In this document: positions 21,500 to 31,106 of the stretch, piece by piece
Layout of the letters: each line of letters opens with the position of its first letter
Position numbering within the stretch: the first letter of the stretch is position 1
Assembly: GCA_013215775.1 (NCBI GenBank)
Contig: JABSQO010000001.1
Coordinates: forward strand, 186,001-250,000
From: Piscirickettsiaceae bacterium
GTDB lineage: Bacteria; Pseudomonadota; Gammaproteobacteria; Nitrosococcales; Methylophagaceae
Length of the DNA: 64,000 nt
Direction of reading: 5' to 3'
The notes under the pieces: model-generated
Told to the model about the DNA's origin: nothing
The model's input: the letters and a program-made list of their open reading frames with translations, nothing else
Database searches by the model: none
Position numbers and translations under genes: made by a program

Positions 21500-21915
21500 G
21501 CAATGCCCGCACCATACTTGGCTTCGATTTTGGATTAAAAAATATCGGTGTTGCAGTTGGCCAAGAAATCACTCAAACCGCTAACCCACTAACGGTTATA
21601 AAAGCACGTGATGGCATCCCTAATTGGGATGAGATAAAAAAATTATTAGACCAATGGCAGCCTAATTTATTAGTTGTCGGTTTGCCCTTAAACATGGATG
21701 ATAGCGAACAGGAAATGACCGCTGCTGCACGAAAGTTTGGCAACAGACTAAATGGACGCTTTCAAATTCCTGTTGAATGGCAAGATGAGCGTTTAAGTAC
21801 TTATGAAGCACTTGAACAGCTAGGCATACGTAATAAACTGCAAGCTAACAATCGCGATGATGTTGATCGCATTTCAGCACAACTTATTCTTCAATCATGG
21901 TTAAATCAACAATGA
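21496..21915 (+). CDS. ruvX: RuvX/YqgF Holliday-junction resolvase-like nuclease
   Basis: 139-residue RNase H-fold protein of the YqgF family, implicated in 16S pre-rRNA 5' maturation and Holliday-junction processing. Catalytic acidic positions are visible in [15 protein letters not shown], in [11 protein letters not shown] and in [15 protein letters not shown]. It overlaps yqgE upstream and pyrR downstream by four bases each, so translation is coupled through the block. Confidence 0.95.
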   Translation: MSNARTILGFDFGLKNIGVAVGQEITQTANPLTVIKARDGIPNWDEIKKLLDQWQPNLLVVGLPLNMDDSEQEMTAAARKFGNRLNGRFQIPVEWQDERLSTYEALEQLGIRNKLQANNRDDVDRISAQLILQSWLNQQ

Positions 21916-22436
21916 CTACTCCATCTTCAAACGCTGACATCCAACTCCTTTTACAATCCATGGCTAACGATATTCGCCAACAACTAGGGGGCAAGCAACC
22001 ATTATTAGTCGGCATTCATACCGGCGGTGCGTGGATTGCTAAAGAACTTGCTAACGTTCTTGGAACAGATTTTTTTGACGCGCCCATTGGCACGCTCAAT
22101 ATTGCCTATTACCGTGATGACTTCACCCGAATTGGCATGCATCCACAGGTCACCCCTTCCGACCTGCCTTTCAGCGTTGATGATCGTCATTTATTACTGG
22201 TTGATGACGTATTGCATACTGGCCGCACTATCCGCGCTGCACTCAATGAAATTTTCGACTATGGACGCCCTGCCAGTGTTACCTTAGCAGCATTAATTGA
22301 ACGGACGGGTCGTGAATTACCCATACAAGCTGATATAATCGGCCAATCAATCAATCTAAATGACAATCAGCATATTAAATTGACCAACGATAATGGCCTT
22401 GGCTTACAACTGGAACTCAATGAGATTTCTGAATGA
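21912..22436 (+). CDS. pyrR: PyrR, uracil phosphoribosyltransferase / pyr regulator
   Basis: 174 residues from the ATG at 21912, chosen because it forms ATGA with the ruvX stop. An ATG at 21897 is also in frame. The PRPP-binding signature [18 protein letters not shown] is near residues 91-108, and [12 protein letters not shown] matches the family's substrate region. In Gram-positive bacteria PyrR binds pyr mRNA. In proteobacteria it can act as a regulator or a weak UPRTase, and no PyrR-binding leader is visible here. It is coupled to pyrB by ATGA. Confidence 0.93.
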   Translation: MTTPSSNADIQLLLQSMANDIRQQLGGKQPLLVGIHTGGAWIAKELANVLGTDFFDAPIGTLNIAYYRDDFTRIGMHPQVTPSDLPFSVDDRHLLLVDDVLHTGRTIRAALNEIFDYGRPASVTLAALIERTGRELPIQADIIGQSINLNDNQHIKLTNDNGLGLQLELNEISE

Positions 22437-23407
22437 CCAATAATCAACTTACCGATACAGGTCAATTACACCATTTCCTCACAATAGAAGGCCTTAAACG
22501 TCCATTGCTCACCGAAATAATGGATCGAGCAGAACAGTTCTCCAGTATTTCAAACCGACAGGTTAAAAAAGTCCCGTTACTACGCGGCAAAACGATTATG
22601 AACCTGTTCTTCGAGAACAGCACCCGTACCCGTACAACATTTGAGCTGGCAGCCAAACGTCTTTCCGCTGATGTCATGAATCTCAACATCAGCACATCTG
22701 CCACCTCAAAAGGTGAAAGCCTATTGGACACACTGCATAATTTAGAAGCAATGCACACTGATATGTTTGTTGTCCGCCACAGTCAAAGCGGAGCAGCTGA
22801 ATTTATCGCCCAACATGTTTCCCCTCATGTCAGCGTTATTAATGCCGGAGATGGCTGTCATGCACACCCCACCCAAGCCATGCTCGACATGTTCACCATT
22901 CGACGACATAAACATCATTTTCCTGACTTATGTGTTGCCATCGTCGGTGACATTTTGCATTCCCGTGTTGCCCGCTCTCAAATTCAAGCATTAGCAATCC
23001 TTGGTGTCGGTGAAATTCGAGTGATAGGCCCTAAAACACTCTTGCCAACGGACACTCAAACTTTGGGTGTGCATGTTTACCATGATATGGAAACCGGACT
23101 GCAAGATGTCGATGTGGTCATCATGTTACGACTACAAAATGAGCGAATGGAAGGAGCGCTTTTGCCCAGTGCGCGCGAATACTTCCACAGCTACGGCCTA
23201 ACTGAACAAAAACTCCGCATTGCCAATCCTGATGCGATTGTAATGCACCCAGGCCCCATCAACCGAGGCGTCGAAATAGCATCAGCTGTTGCTGATGGCC
23301 CACAATCCGTGATTTTAGAGCAAGTCACCCATGGTATTGCTATTCGCATGGCCGTAATGTCTATGGCGCTGGGCTCACAATCAGAACAACCTGAGATTAT
23401 CGCTTGA
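22433..23407 (+). CDS. pyrB: Aspartate carbamoyltransferase catalytic subunit
   Basis: Condenses carbamoyl phosphate and aspartate, the first committed pyrimidine step. Motifs: [19 protein letters not shown] (carbamoyl-phosphate site, about residues 60-78), [16 protein letters not shown], and [12 protein letters not shown] near the C-terminus. The 324-residue length, with about 20 extra N-terminal residues, matches the Pseudomonas-type class A enzyme, which requires an inactive dihydroorotase partner. Exactly such a partner follows, overlapping by four bases. No pyrI regulatory subunit is present. Confidence 0.97.
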   Translation: MTNNQLTDTGQLHHFLTIEGLKRPLLTEIMDRAEQFSSISNRQVKKVPLLRGKTIMNLFFENSTRTRTTFELAAKRLSADVMNLNISTSATSKGESLLDTLHNLEAMHTDMFVVRHSQSGAAEFIAQHVSPHVSVINAGDGCHAHPTQAMLDMFTIRRHKHHFPDLCVAIVGDILHSRVARSQIQALAILGVGEIRVIGPKTLLPTDTQTLGVHVYHDMETGLQDVDVVIMLRLQNERMEGALLPSAREYFHSYGLTEQKLRIANPDAIVMHPGPINRGVEIASAVADGPQSVILEQVTHGIAIRMAVMSMALGSQSEQPEIIA

Positions 23408-24684
23408 AACTTCATATAACAAATGGCCGAATCATCGATCCCACCAGCCAGCTTGATGCCCAACATGACCTTTTTATTGATAATGGTCAAATTGTTGCCA
23501 TTGGCCCTAATTATGATGATTTCACCGCCGATCTAACGTTTGATGCCGAAGACTTAATTGTTTGTCCGGGGCTTGTTGACCTTCGCACCCAGCTCAAAGA
23601 TGCCAGTCAGGAACATTCATCCATCATTGAAAGCGAAACCAAAGCAGCTGCTAAAGGAGGGATTACAACACTTTGTATCCCTCCTGATACTGACCCTGTT
23701 ATCGACAGCCCTGCCGTTATTGAACTCATTGAAGACCGCGCTAAAAAAGCAGGTCGTACCATGATTTATACCATTGGAGCGCTCACTCAAAATCTCCAAG
23801 GCCAGCTTTTAAGCGAAATGATGGCACTAAAAGATGCAGGCTGCATTGGTATCAGTAATGGCCAAAATACAATTAAAAACACACTTATTCAACGGCGTGC
23901 AATGGAATATGCCGCTACACTTGATTTAACCTTGTTTATCAACGCTGCCGATCCTTGGCTACAAAATCAAGGTTGTGTTCACGAAGGCATGGTTAGTACC
24001 CGTCTTGGCCTTGGCGGCATACCTGAAACCGCTGAAACCATCGCTGTTGCCCGAGACTTATTGCTAATAGAAACAACAGGGGTAAGTGCACACTTCCACA
24101 ACATATCAACAGCAGTAGCCGCCGAAATGATTCGAGAAGCTAAAAGCAGGGGTCTTCCAATCACTGCTGACGTCAGCGCCCACCACTTACATCTTAGTGA
24201 GCATGATATTGGCAATTACGATAGTTTAAGCCATGTTCTGCCACCACTTCGTAGCCTCCGAGATCGCGAACAGTTGCAACAATGCGTACGTGATGGCGTG
24301 CTGACAGCGATATGTTCTAACCATCAACCTTTAGATAATGATGCCAAACTCGGCCCCTTTGCTGAAACTACTCCGGGTATTTCAGGCCTTGAAACATTAC
24401 TACCTCTCACCATGAAACTAGTGGATGACGATGAAATATCACTACAACAAGCTATTGCTAGTTTGACGTGTAATCCCGCAGAAATTTTGGGCATAGAGGC
24501 CGGTCAACTAACTATCGGTAGTCGTGCCGACATTTGTATTTTTGATCCAAACTCCCATTATGAATGCCAGCCCCAACAGTTCGCTAGTGCTGGTAAGAAT
24601 AGTCCTTTCGCTGGCTGGTTATTTAATAATGAAGTGTGTGCCACCATATCCAATGGCAATATAGTTTATCAACGAGGGATATAA
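23404..24684 (+). CDS. pyrC': Catalytically silent dihydroorotase-like ATCase partner
   Basis: 426-residue amidohydrolase-fold protein, TTG start overlapping the pyrB stop. Active dihydroorotases have a metal-binding DxHxHxR motif after beta-strand 1. Here the position reads [11 protein letters not shown], so both His are gone. The later D-H-A-P site is SNHQPLD. The fold-level features ([33 protein letters not shown]) are kept. This is the Pseudomonas-type PyrC'/PyrX, known to be structural in the pyrB-pyrC' dodecamer and not catalytic. A functional pyrC should lie elsewhere in the genome. Confidence 0.92.
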   Translation: MKLHITNGRIIDPTSQLDAQHDLFIDNGQIVAIGPNYDDFTADLTFDAEDLIVCPGLVDLRTQLKDASQEHSSIIESETKAAAKGGITTLCIPPDTDPVIDSPAVIELIEDRAKKAGRTMIYTIGALTQNLQGQLLSEMMALKDAGCIGISNGQNTIKNTLIQRRAMEYAATLDLTLFINAADPWLQNQGCVHEGMVSTRLGLGGIPETAETIAVARDLLLIETTGVSAHFHNISTAVAAEMIREAKSRGLPITADVSAHHLHLSEHDIGNYDSLSHVLPPLRSLRDREQLQQCVRDGVLTAICSNHQPLDNDAKLGPFAETTPGISGLETLLPLTMKLVDDDEISLQQAIASLTCNPAEILGIEAGQLTIGSRADICIFDPNSHYECQPQQFASAGKNSPFAGWLFNNEVCATISNGNIVYQRGI

Positions 24685-24736
24685 ATACGGCCTAATGGTG
24701 TCATTATTAAAATGACTAACAAAAGGAGACGCCATC

Positions 24737-25201
24737 ATGCATAAACAGATATCTATTCTTTTTATCATCCTGTCAGCTTTATTAATTACTGGTTGCGCTA
24801 GCAGCTTGCAAGGTGATACTTATTCTCGAGACGACGCCCGTCAAATACAAAATGTACAGTATGGCACTATAGAAAACATTCGTTTGGTGGTTATTGAAGG
24901 TACAAAAACACCTATTGGCTCCGCTACTGGCGCAATTATTGGCGGGATTGCTGGTAACACTATCGGTGATGGCCGAGGTGCTGCAATTGCAACAGTCTTA
25001 GGTGCGGTTGCCGGAGGCTTAGCTGGCAGTGCAGCCGAAGAATCATTGACTAAAAGCCAAGGTATTGAGTTAGTTGTACGGTTGTTGGATTCAAATAAAA
25101 CTATTGCCGTCGTACAGCAACATAACCCGGATGAAAATTTCCATATCGGAGACAAAGTGCGGCTCACCAGTATAAATGGTCAAGTTCGTGTAGCATTATA
25201 A
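24737..25201 (+). CDS. SlyB-like outer-membrane lipoprotein with glycine zipper
   Basis: 154 residues. The lipoprotein signal has lipobox LITGC, with the acylated Cys near residue 20. The centre is a glycine-zipper 2TM region (GAIIGGIAGNTIGDGRG...VLGAVAGGLAGSAAEE, about residues 65-105) as in SlyB/PcpY-type lipoproteins, followed by a small beta-rich tail (FHIGDKVRLTSINGQVRV). A good AGGAG lies ahead of the ATG. A structural envelope lipoprotein role is inferred from family knowledge. Confidence 0.9.
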   Translation: MHKQISILFIILSALLITGCASSLQGDTYSRDDARQIQNVQYGTIENIRLVVIEGTKTPIGSATGAIIGGIAGNTIGDGRGAAIATVLGAVAGGLAGSAAEESLTKSQGIELVVRLLDSNKTIAVVQQHNPDENFHIGDKVRLTSINGQVRVAL

Positions 25202-25232
25202 AACATACTTTATTACATACACGGGAAACACT

Positions 25233-25415
25233 ATGGCTTTTATGACAAAGCGACCAACACTCCTTGCTGCCCTAACATTTGCCTTTGCATTAAGTCTAAC
25301 TGGCTGCGCCCCTGAAGTCGGCAGTGAAAAATGGTGTGCCAATATGAAAGAGCAACCTAAAGGTGACTGGACTGCCAATGAAGCCAGTGACTTTGCTAAA
25401 CACTGCCTATTCTAG
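25233..25415 (+). CDS. Small DUF3012 lipoprotein
   Basis: 60 residues. It has a signal peptide with lipobox LTGC (Cys near residue 25). The short mature part APEVGSEKWCANMKEQPKGDWTANEA...FAKHCLF matches DUF3012, with two conserved Cys likely to form a disulphide. Function unknown. It lies 31 bp after the SlyB-like gene and probably shares its transcript. Confidence 0.88.
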   Translation: MAFMTKRPTLLAALTFAFALSLTGCAPEVGSEKWCANMKEQPKGDWTANEASDFAKHCLF

Positions 25416-25423
25416 AAAACCCT

Positions 25424-26173
25424 TTGTCCAAGCAAAAAATTTATGCTCTCGATTTCGATGGCGTTATCTGTGATAGTGCTGTTGAAACAGGCATCACTGG
25501 CTGGAAAGTAGCCCATCAATTATGGCCTGAGATGTCTGCGAATACACCCGCAGAAATGATTGATCTATTCCGCCAAGTTAGGCCGGTTATGGAAACAGGT
25601 TATGAAGCGATTTTAATCATGCGCTTATTGTTTAAAGGTATATCAGCTCAAACATTGCTTGATGATTTTGCAAACAGAATTACCCAGCTGATTAATCATG
25701 AACAACTCGCTATTTCCCAATTAAAAATACTCTTTGGCGAAACAAGAGACCATTGGATTAATCATAATCTAAATGAGTGGGTTGAAATGAACCCATTATT
25801 TGATGGGTTTGCAGAAAAGCTTAAGCTCATTGACGCTGAACAATGTTATATCATAACCACTAAGCAAGAACGCTTTGTTAGCCAAATCCTTAGTGCCAAT
25901 AATATCCCTTTCCCTGCCGAACGAATTTTCGGCCTTGATCGTAAGATGAGCAAACCACAAATACTGTCCAAGCTAATAAAGAGTCATCCCGAACACATTA
26001 TTTTATTTGTCGAAGATCGACTGCCAACATTGATCAATGTCGCTGATGATGAACAACTCGGAAAAGTTAAATTGTTTTTTGCCAACTGGGGCTACAACAC
26101 CCAGCACGATAAATCGGCAGTAAAAAAACTCCCTATTACCGTTATTAATCTCAGCGATTTTAGTGCGCTATAA
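25424..26173 (+). CDS. HAD-superfamily hydrolase
   Basis: 249-residue HAD-fold protein with motif I YALDFDGVICDS (nucleophile DxD), motif II ITTKQ, and a motif III/IV region with FVEDRLPTL (acidic metal site). The cap is helical (about residues 20-110). The start is taken as TTG at 25424 because DFDG must sit near the N-terminus and no ATG precedes it. No strong ribosome site is visible, and it begins 8 bp after the lipoprotein gene, so reinitiation is likely. Substrate unknown. Confidence 0.85.
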   Translation: MSKQKIYALDFDGVICDSAVETGITGWKVAHQLWPEMSANTPAEMIDLFRQVRPVMETGYEAILIMRLLFKGISAQTLLDDFANRITQLINHEQLAISQLKILFGETRDHWINHNLNEWVEMNPLFDGFAEKLKLIDAEQCYIITTKQERFVSQILSANNIPFPAERIFGLDRKMSKPQILSKLIKSHPEHIILFVEDRLPTLINVADDEQLGKVKLFFANWGYNTQHDKSAVKKLPITVINLSDFSAL

Positions 26174-26177
26174 ATAA

Positions 26178-26215
26178 CAGTCCTCTTACCAAGCAAGGCT
26201 TGATAACAAGGACTG
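26178..26215. terminator. Nested hairpin between convergent genes
   Basis: CAGTCCT and AGGACTG pair as an outer stem, and CAAGC/GCTTG forms an inner stem with a three-base loop. It lies 5 bp after the HAD stop and 20 bp from the end of the oppositely oriented pseudoazurin gene, a position expected for a bidirectional terminator. The T-run is weak. Confidence 0.5.
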
Positions 26216-26235
26216 CCTAGCTAAGATAAAACGAT

Positions 26236-26913
26236 TTAGAATGTATGTGCAGCAATCGCAACTTTTGCTTTTTTAACTAAACGCTTCGCTGCGCCTTTCT
26301 GACCACTGGCGAGAATAGCTTCAAAATTTGTCGGACTTCCGACAACAATTACACCGCCCATACCAGCACCAAAATGAGGCGTGCACTTATAAATATAAAC
26401 ACCTTCAACGGTGAAGGTCCGTTGATAACTTTCGCCCAATTTTGAATGCCATGCTTCTGCACCCTCAGGAATTAACCCTTCTAACGACTTTGTATCATGG
26501 CCGTTCATATTTCCCCATGCGACTAAATCGCCAGGTTGAATAAAGATCACTAAGGGGCTAAATGCGACGACCTGCGCCCTCACTTCGTGAGTAGTGGCTT
26601 CTACTGTTGGAGCTGGCTCAGAGGGTGTCACGACGTTTTCAACTACCTCTGGCTCTATCACTTCAGTAACGACAGGCGCTGGCTCTGAAATATCCTCTTC
26701 AACGACTGATATTTCTGCTTCTATTTGTTCGGCTTGTGACTCAACAACAGGCTCTTCAGTCATTTCTTCCATCGGCTTATTAACAATTACGCCTGAAGTC
26801 TTGGTGTTATAACCTTCATTACCGCTTTGCAAAGCTGGCCATATTGCCACAATAAAAAAAACAGCTAACGCAACATAGATAAGCGCTGAAATTATCATTT
26901 TCGGTTTATTCAT
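26236..26913 (-). CDS. Membrane-tethered pseudoazurin (type 1 copper protein)
   Basis: 225 residues. An N-terminal membrane helix (about 7-26) is followed by a low-complexity Glu/Pro/Val/Thr linker (about 48-108). The C-terminal cupredoxin domain matches pseudoazurin: first Cu ligand His139 in NGHDTKSLEGLIPEGAE, then Cys177, His180 and Met185 in KCTPHFGAGM, all present. Pseudoazurins pass electrons to copper nitrite reductase and other periplasmic acceptors. nirK is in this window, 25 kb away. The helix has no cleavage motif, so I infer a tethered domain and not a soluble one. No DNR box was seen upstream. Confidence 0.88.
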   Translation of the reverse strand: MNKPKMIISALIYVALAVFFIVAIWPALQSGNEGYNTKTSGVIVNKPMEEMTEEPVVESQAEQIEAEISVVEEDISEPAPVVTEVIEPEVVENVVTPSEPAPTVEATTHEVRAQVVAFSPLVIFIQPGDLVAWGNMNGHDTKSLEGLIPEGAEAWHSKLGESYQRTFTVEGVYIYKCTPHFGAGMGGVIVVGSPTNFEAILASGQKGAAKRLVKKAKVAIAAHTF

Positions 26914-27051
26914 TTCTATCCCTTTAAGATGGAGAGCCTAAAGGATTGATAATAACATTTATCATCTTTCTACCTAGCTGTTAAACATCATTTTCGTCAC
27001 TAAGCTATGAGATAATAAACGCAAATACCGAACAAATAAGGCGCTTAGTAA

Positions 27052-27624
27052 ATGAGTATTGAACAAGCATTATTAGAACGAAGTAACGCTCAATGTGAGC
27101 TATGCGGATCAGATTCAACACTATCCGCTTTTGATGTGCCGCCGATCTCTACTACCAGCATGGATAAAAGTATTTTGCTCTGTGAAACATGCCAAGATCA
27201 AGTCATACATCCAGATAATATCAATGCCAATCACTGGCGCTGTTTAAATGATTCTATGTGGAGCTCTGTGCCAGCGGTGCAAGTGATGGCTTGGCGACAA
27301 CTTAAACAATTATCATCTGAAATATGGGCTCAAGATCTGCTTGAAATTCTTTATTTAAATGAAGAAACACAAGCTTGGGCGGAAGCTATTCAATCGAATA
27401 ATTCTGACGATATTATCCCCTCTTTTGATAGTAATGGTGCCACATTGCTTGCAGGAGATAACGTTACATTGATTAAAGATTTGGATGTTAAGGGCGCAGG
27501 CTTCACTGCCAAACGAGGCACGATGGTTAAGAATATTTCCTTAACCAATAACCCTGAACAAATTGAAGGTCGTGTTAACGGAACCCGTATCGTATTACTC
27601 ACTAAATTCTTGAAAAAAGCTTAA
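27052..27624 (+). CDS. phnA: PhnA family zinc-ribbon protein
   Basis: 190 residues. The N-terminal zinc ribbon has ERSNAQCELCGSDSTLSAFDVPP and LLCETCQDQV (two CxxC pairs), and the C-terminal PhnA domain has LLAGDNVTLIKDLDVKGAGFTAKRGTMVKNI (about 130-160). Despite its name, the family is not part of the phosphonate lyase and its role is unclear. It is divergent from the pseudoazurin gene and monocistronic. Confidence 0.93.
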   Translation: MSIEQALLERSNAQCELCGSDSTLSAFDVPPISTTSMDKSILLCETCQDQVIHPDNINANHWRCLNDSMWSSVPAVQVMAWRQLKQLSSEIWAQDLLEILYLNEETQAWAEAIQSNNSDDIIPSFDSNGATLLAGDNVTLIKDLDVKGAGFTAKRGTMVKNISLTNNPEQIEGRVNGTRIVLLTKFLKKA

Positions 27625-27674
27625 AACACAGATAGTAATTTTGATTCCCTGTATCTCTCTATTTACCTTTAATT

Positions 27675-28637
27675 TCACCTCCTGATAATTCTAAACGAAT
27701 CTAAATCATTGGCGAATAGGATTGGCCCGCTATAGCTCTGCTCAATATGTTGTTTTGTTTCCCGCTCTTTTCCTAAGGTGCGTTGCATTCTGTGTGATAA
27801 CACCACCTGTTTTACCTTTGCCTGTTTCGCAATCTCACCAATTTCTGAAGGTTTTATATGCAGCCAACTTGCAACACCACTTGCCGACTCAGGAATCGCA
27901 TTATGCATAACCAAAATGTCGGTATCTTTCGCTAAAATAGATAATGTATGGTAGTTATTGTTCATATCTCCTGAAAACGTGATCGAATAACCTAGGGTAT
28001 TAATTCGCCATGCTATTGCCGGTATTGGACCATGATGTACGGGGATTGCCTTTAGAACAATATCTGCCGTTAATCGATATGTTTGCACACGGTGTAGCTC
28101 CATGGGCAGATCGTGTGTCTGCAAATGATAATTTCCGGTTTCAGAAGTATTTATATAATCTTTCAAATAACGAAATGCACCGTCACCTCCGAACAAGTTT
28201 TGGACAAATTCAGCGGTGGATGGCATCAAGCTATTGCCCTCCGGTCCAAAAATAGGCAAGTCACGATCCCTAGCAGTAAAAAAAGAAGCTTTGATAAATG
28301 CCGGCAAATCAGCACTATGGTCGACGTGCAAATGAGTAAATAAAATGGCCTCTAGATCTTCAAATTTGGCTCCCGATTTTTCAAAGTTTAAACTACTGCC
28401 CGCTCCAACATCAATTAACACCTTTGCCTTACCGTTAACCCAAATTAGGTAACTACTTGATGCTCTCTGATCGCCCAATTCCGGACCACCAGATCCCAAT
28501 ACTTGAAGGCAGACACTACTATCATCACAAACAGAAGATCTGACTTGTTTGTTCGCCACTATCAACAATAATAAAACCAGCATCAAAACTATTTTGAGCG
28601 GTAAAGTTGTTTGGCCCCAGGCTTTTTTCACTTTCAT
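27675..28637 (-). CDS. Membrane-anchored metallo-beta-lactamase-fold hydrolase
   Basis: 320 residues from the ATG at 28637. An N-terminal hydrophobic anchor (VLMLVLLLLIVANK) precedes an MBL-fold domain with LGSGGPELG, LIDVGAGSS, metal motif THLHVDHSADLP, the later His of PVHHGPIPAIAW, FSGDMN and VLSHRM. The tRNase Z/arylsulfatase-like subclass is suggested by HLHVDH and the GSGGP entry strand. Probably periplasmic and anchored. Substrate unknown. It faces phnA tail to tail with 50 bp between. Confidence 0.85.
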   Translation of the reverse strand: MKVKKAWGQTTLPLKIVLMLVLLLLIVANKQVRSSVCDDSSVCLQVLGSGGPELGDQRASSSYLIWVNGKAKVLIDVGAGSSLNFEKSGAKFEDLEAILFTHLHVDHSADLPAFIKASFFTARDRDLPIFGPEGNSLMPSTAEFVQNLFGGDGAFRYLKDYINTSETGNYHLQTHDLPMELHRVQTYRLTADIVLKAIPVHHGPIPAIAWRINTLGYSITFSGDMNNNYHTLSILAKDTDILVMHNAIPESASGVASWLHIKPSEIGEIAKQAKVKQVVLSHRMQRTLGKERETKQHIEQSYSGPILFANDLDSFRIIRR

Positions 28638-28751
28638 AATGCAATCCAATAACAACTATTTTCAACACAAGAGCATAATACCCTGTAAGCTACACGACCT
28701 CCTAATGGCCTTCGGCCTTCGATATCAACATTAACAAAGAGAACTCCATTC

Positions 28752-30029
28752 ATGAGCTTTGATTCCTTAGGCTTATCTGAAGCTATACTTAAAGCGGTAG
28801 CGGAACAAGGTTACGACACACCTTCGCCCATTCAAGCCCAAGCAATACCGGCCATACTAGAAGGTAAAGATGTCATGGCTGCTGCCCAAACAGGCACGGG
28901 AAAAACAGCCGGATTTACCTTGCCATTATTGCAACACTTATCAAAGGGATCTCGTGTTCAAGCCAATCAGGTTCGCGCGTTAATATTAACGCCTACCCGA
29001 GAGCTTGCTGCTCAAATAGAAAATAGCGTTTCTACTTATGGTAAATATTTACCACTTAGATCGACTGTTGTCTTCGGTGGTGTAAAGATCAATCCACAAA
29101 TGATGAAGCTACGTAAAGGTGTTGATATTTTAGTGGCAACACCGGGCCGTCTTCTGGATCTCTACAATCAAAATGCAGTGAGATTTAAACAACTAGAAGT
29201 CTTAGTCTTAGATGAAGCTGATCGTATGTTAGATATGGGATTTATCAATGATATTCGCAAAATTCTGTCATTTCTTCCCAAACAGCGACAAAATCTAATG
29301 TTTTCTGCTACCTTTTCCAACGAGATCCGTCAACTTGCTAAGGGTTTGGTTAACAATCCTGTTGAAATATCCGTCAGTCCGCGTAACACCACAGTAGAAA
29401 CAGTCGAACAATGTATTCACCCCGTTGATAAAGGCCAAAAATCAAACTTACTTATCCATTTAATTAATGAAGGCAAATGGTATCAAGTGTTGGTTTTTTC
29501 CAGAACAAAACACGGTGCCAATAAAATTGTTAAACAATTGGATAAAGTTGGGCTTTCGGCAGCAGCTATACACGGCAATAAAAGTCAGGGTGCCCGCACC
29601 AAAGCACTGGCCAATTTCAAAGATGGCACCATTCAAATCCTAGTCGCCACTGATATTGCCGCTCGAGGACTCGACATCGATCAGCTACCACATGTGGTTA
29701 ATTATGATTTACCAAATGTACCAGAAGATTATGTGCATCGTATTGGTCGTACAGGCCGTGCCGGTGCCAGCGGTGAAGCAGTATCATTGGTCTGTGCTGA
29801 TGAATTCAAACAACTCTCTGACATTGAGCAATTAATCGGGCAACTACTTACACGTAAATTAGTGGATGGTTTTAAGCCTGTTCATGATCTGCCAGAATCA
29901 CGTTTACGCCCGCAGAAATCAAAAAAATCTAAGAAGCCAAAAATTGGCCATCGAGATGGACAGCGCTCCGGTGAAAATGCCCAAGGACATAAGGCCGGCA
30001 ATACTAAGCAAAGAAAACGTCAGCGTTAA
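28752..30029 (+). CDS. rhlE: DEAD-box RNA helicase RhlE
   Basis: 425 residues. Q motif with [10 protein letters not shown], Walker [24 protein letters not shown], Walker [40 protein letters not shown] and [10 protein letters not shown] are all present in order. The basic C-terminal tail ([17 protein letters not shown]..., from about residue 385) fits RhlE. Roles known for the family: rRNA maturation and mRNA decay. Convergent with fbp, the stops being 3 bp apart. Confidence 0.96.
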   Translation: MSFDSLGLSEAILKAVAEQGYDTPSPIQAQAIPAILEGKDVMAAAQTGTGKTAGFTLPLLQHLSKGSRVQANQVRALILTPTRELAAQIENSVSTYGKYLPLRSTVVFGGVKINPQMMKLRKGVDILVATPGRLLDLYNQNAVRFKQLEVLVLDEADRMLDMGFINDIRKILSFLPKQRQNLMFSATFSNEIRQLAKGLVNNPVEISVSPRNTTVETVEQCIHPVDKGQKSNLLIHLINEGKWYQVLVFSRTKHGANKIVKQLDKVGLSAAAIHGNKSQGARTKALANFKDGTIQILVATDIAARGLDIDQLPHVVNYDLPNVPEDYVHRIGRTGRAGASGEAVSLVCADEFKQLSDIEQLIGQLLTRKLVDGFKPVHDLPESRLRPQKSKKSKKPKIGHRDGQRSGENAQGHKAGNTKQRKRQR

Positions 30030-30032
30030 AAC

Positions 30033-31043
30033 TTATTCGGTCTCGTGGTATGAAATTACACGCTCAACTTCGTTCTTAGAGCCTAGAATGACAGGGACAC
30101 GCTGATGAACACCTTCCGGTTGGATCTCCATAATTCGTTCATGTCCTGTAGAGCTTAATCCGCCTGCCTGCTCCACAATAAAACTCATGGGATTTGCTTC
30201 ATACATCAAACGTAACTTACCACCCTGTGTTGACGCTTTATTATCGATGGGATACATAAAGATACCACCGCGGGTCAGCACTCTATAAACTTCGGCTACC
30301 ATTGATGCAACCCATCGCATATTGAAGTTTTTCTCGCGACTACCATCAACACCCTCAATACATTCATCGATATAACGCTGCATTGGCTGTTCCCAGAATC
30401 GGTAGTTCGACATATTAATCGCAAACTCTGCTGTATCTTCTGGAATAGTCATATTAGGGTGGGTCAGAATAAACTCTCCCACATCACTATCCAAGGTAAA
30501 ACCATTCACACCACTGCCCGTGGTTAAAATCATCATTGTACTAGGGCCATAAACACAAAAACCGGCACAGACTTGCTCCGTCCCTTTTTGCATAAAGTCT
30601 TTAACAGTTGGTTCAGTAATCCCTTCTGGGCAGCGTAATATTGAAAAAATAGTCCCTACAGACAAATTGATATCAATATTAGATGAGCCATCCAGAGGAT
30701 CAAAGGCAATTAAATATTTTCCTTTAGGCTGATCATCAGGGATCTGAATAATCTCTTCAATCTCTTCCGAGGCCATTGCTGCGAAATGACCGGTCCAATT
30801 CAAATGATCAACCATCACATCATTGGTAACGATATCGAGTTTTTTCTGAACTTCGCCTTGTACATTTTCCGTCTCGGCAGAACCACCCAGCCCAACAATA
30901 CCTGCACGGTTAACCAGATGAGATATTTCTTTACAAGCGCTAATAATATCACTCAACAAGCTCGTCATTTCACCTGTTGACCCAGCATAAGTGCGTTGTT
31001 CTTCAGTGATAAACTGTGTAATTGATGTGCCTAATTTTGACAT
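30033..31043 (-). CDS. fbp: Fructose-1,6-bisphosphatase class I
   Basis: Hydrolyses fructose 1,6-bisphosphate. Metal and substrate motifs: EE pair in ASEEIEEI, FDPLDGSSNID, then NFNMRWVASMVAEV, and KLRLMYEANPMSFIVEQAGG near the C-terminus. Two adjacent ATGs exist (31046 and 31043). AGGGG spacing favours the second, giving 336 residues. Besides gluconeogenesis, it serves hexulose-phosphate regeneration in ribulose-monophosphate methylotrophs, which fits the adjacent fhc operon on the same strand. Confidence 0.96.
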   Translation of the reverse strand: MSKLGTSITQFITEEQRTYAGSTGEMTSLLSDIISACKEISHLVNRAGIVGLGGSAETENVQGEVQKKLDIVTNDVMVDHLNWTGHFAAMASEEIEEIIQIPDDQPKGKYLIAFDPLDGSSNIDINLSVGTIFSILRCPEGITEPTVKDFMQKGTEQVCAGFCVYGPSTMMILTTGSGVNGFTLDSDVGEFILTHPNMTIPEDTAEFAINMSNYRFWEQPMQRYIDECIEGVDGSREKNFNMRWVASMVAEVYRVLTRGGIFMYPIDNKASTQGGKLRLMYEANPMSFIVEQAGGLSSTGHERIMEIQPEGVHQRVPVILGSKNEVERVISYHETE

Positions 31044-31106
31044 CATATGCCCCTAAATTTGTGTTCACATTTCAGCCAAAAAGAGTCTTGATTCTAGGCT
31101 ATATGT

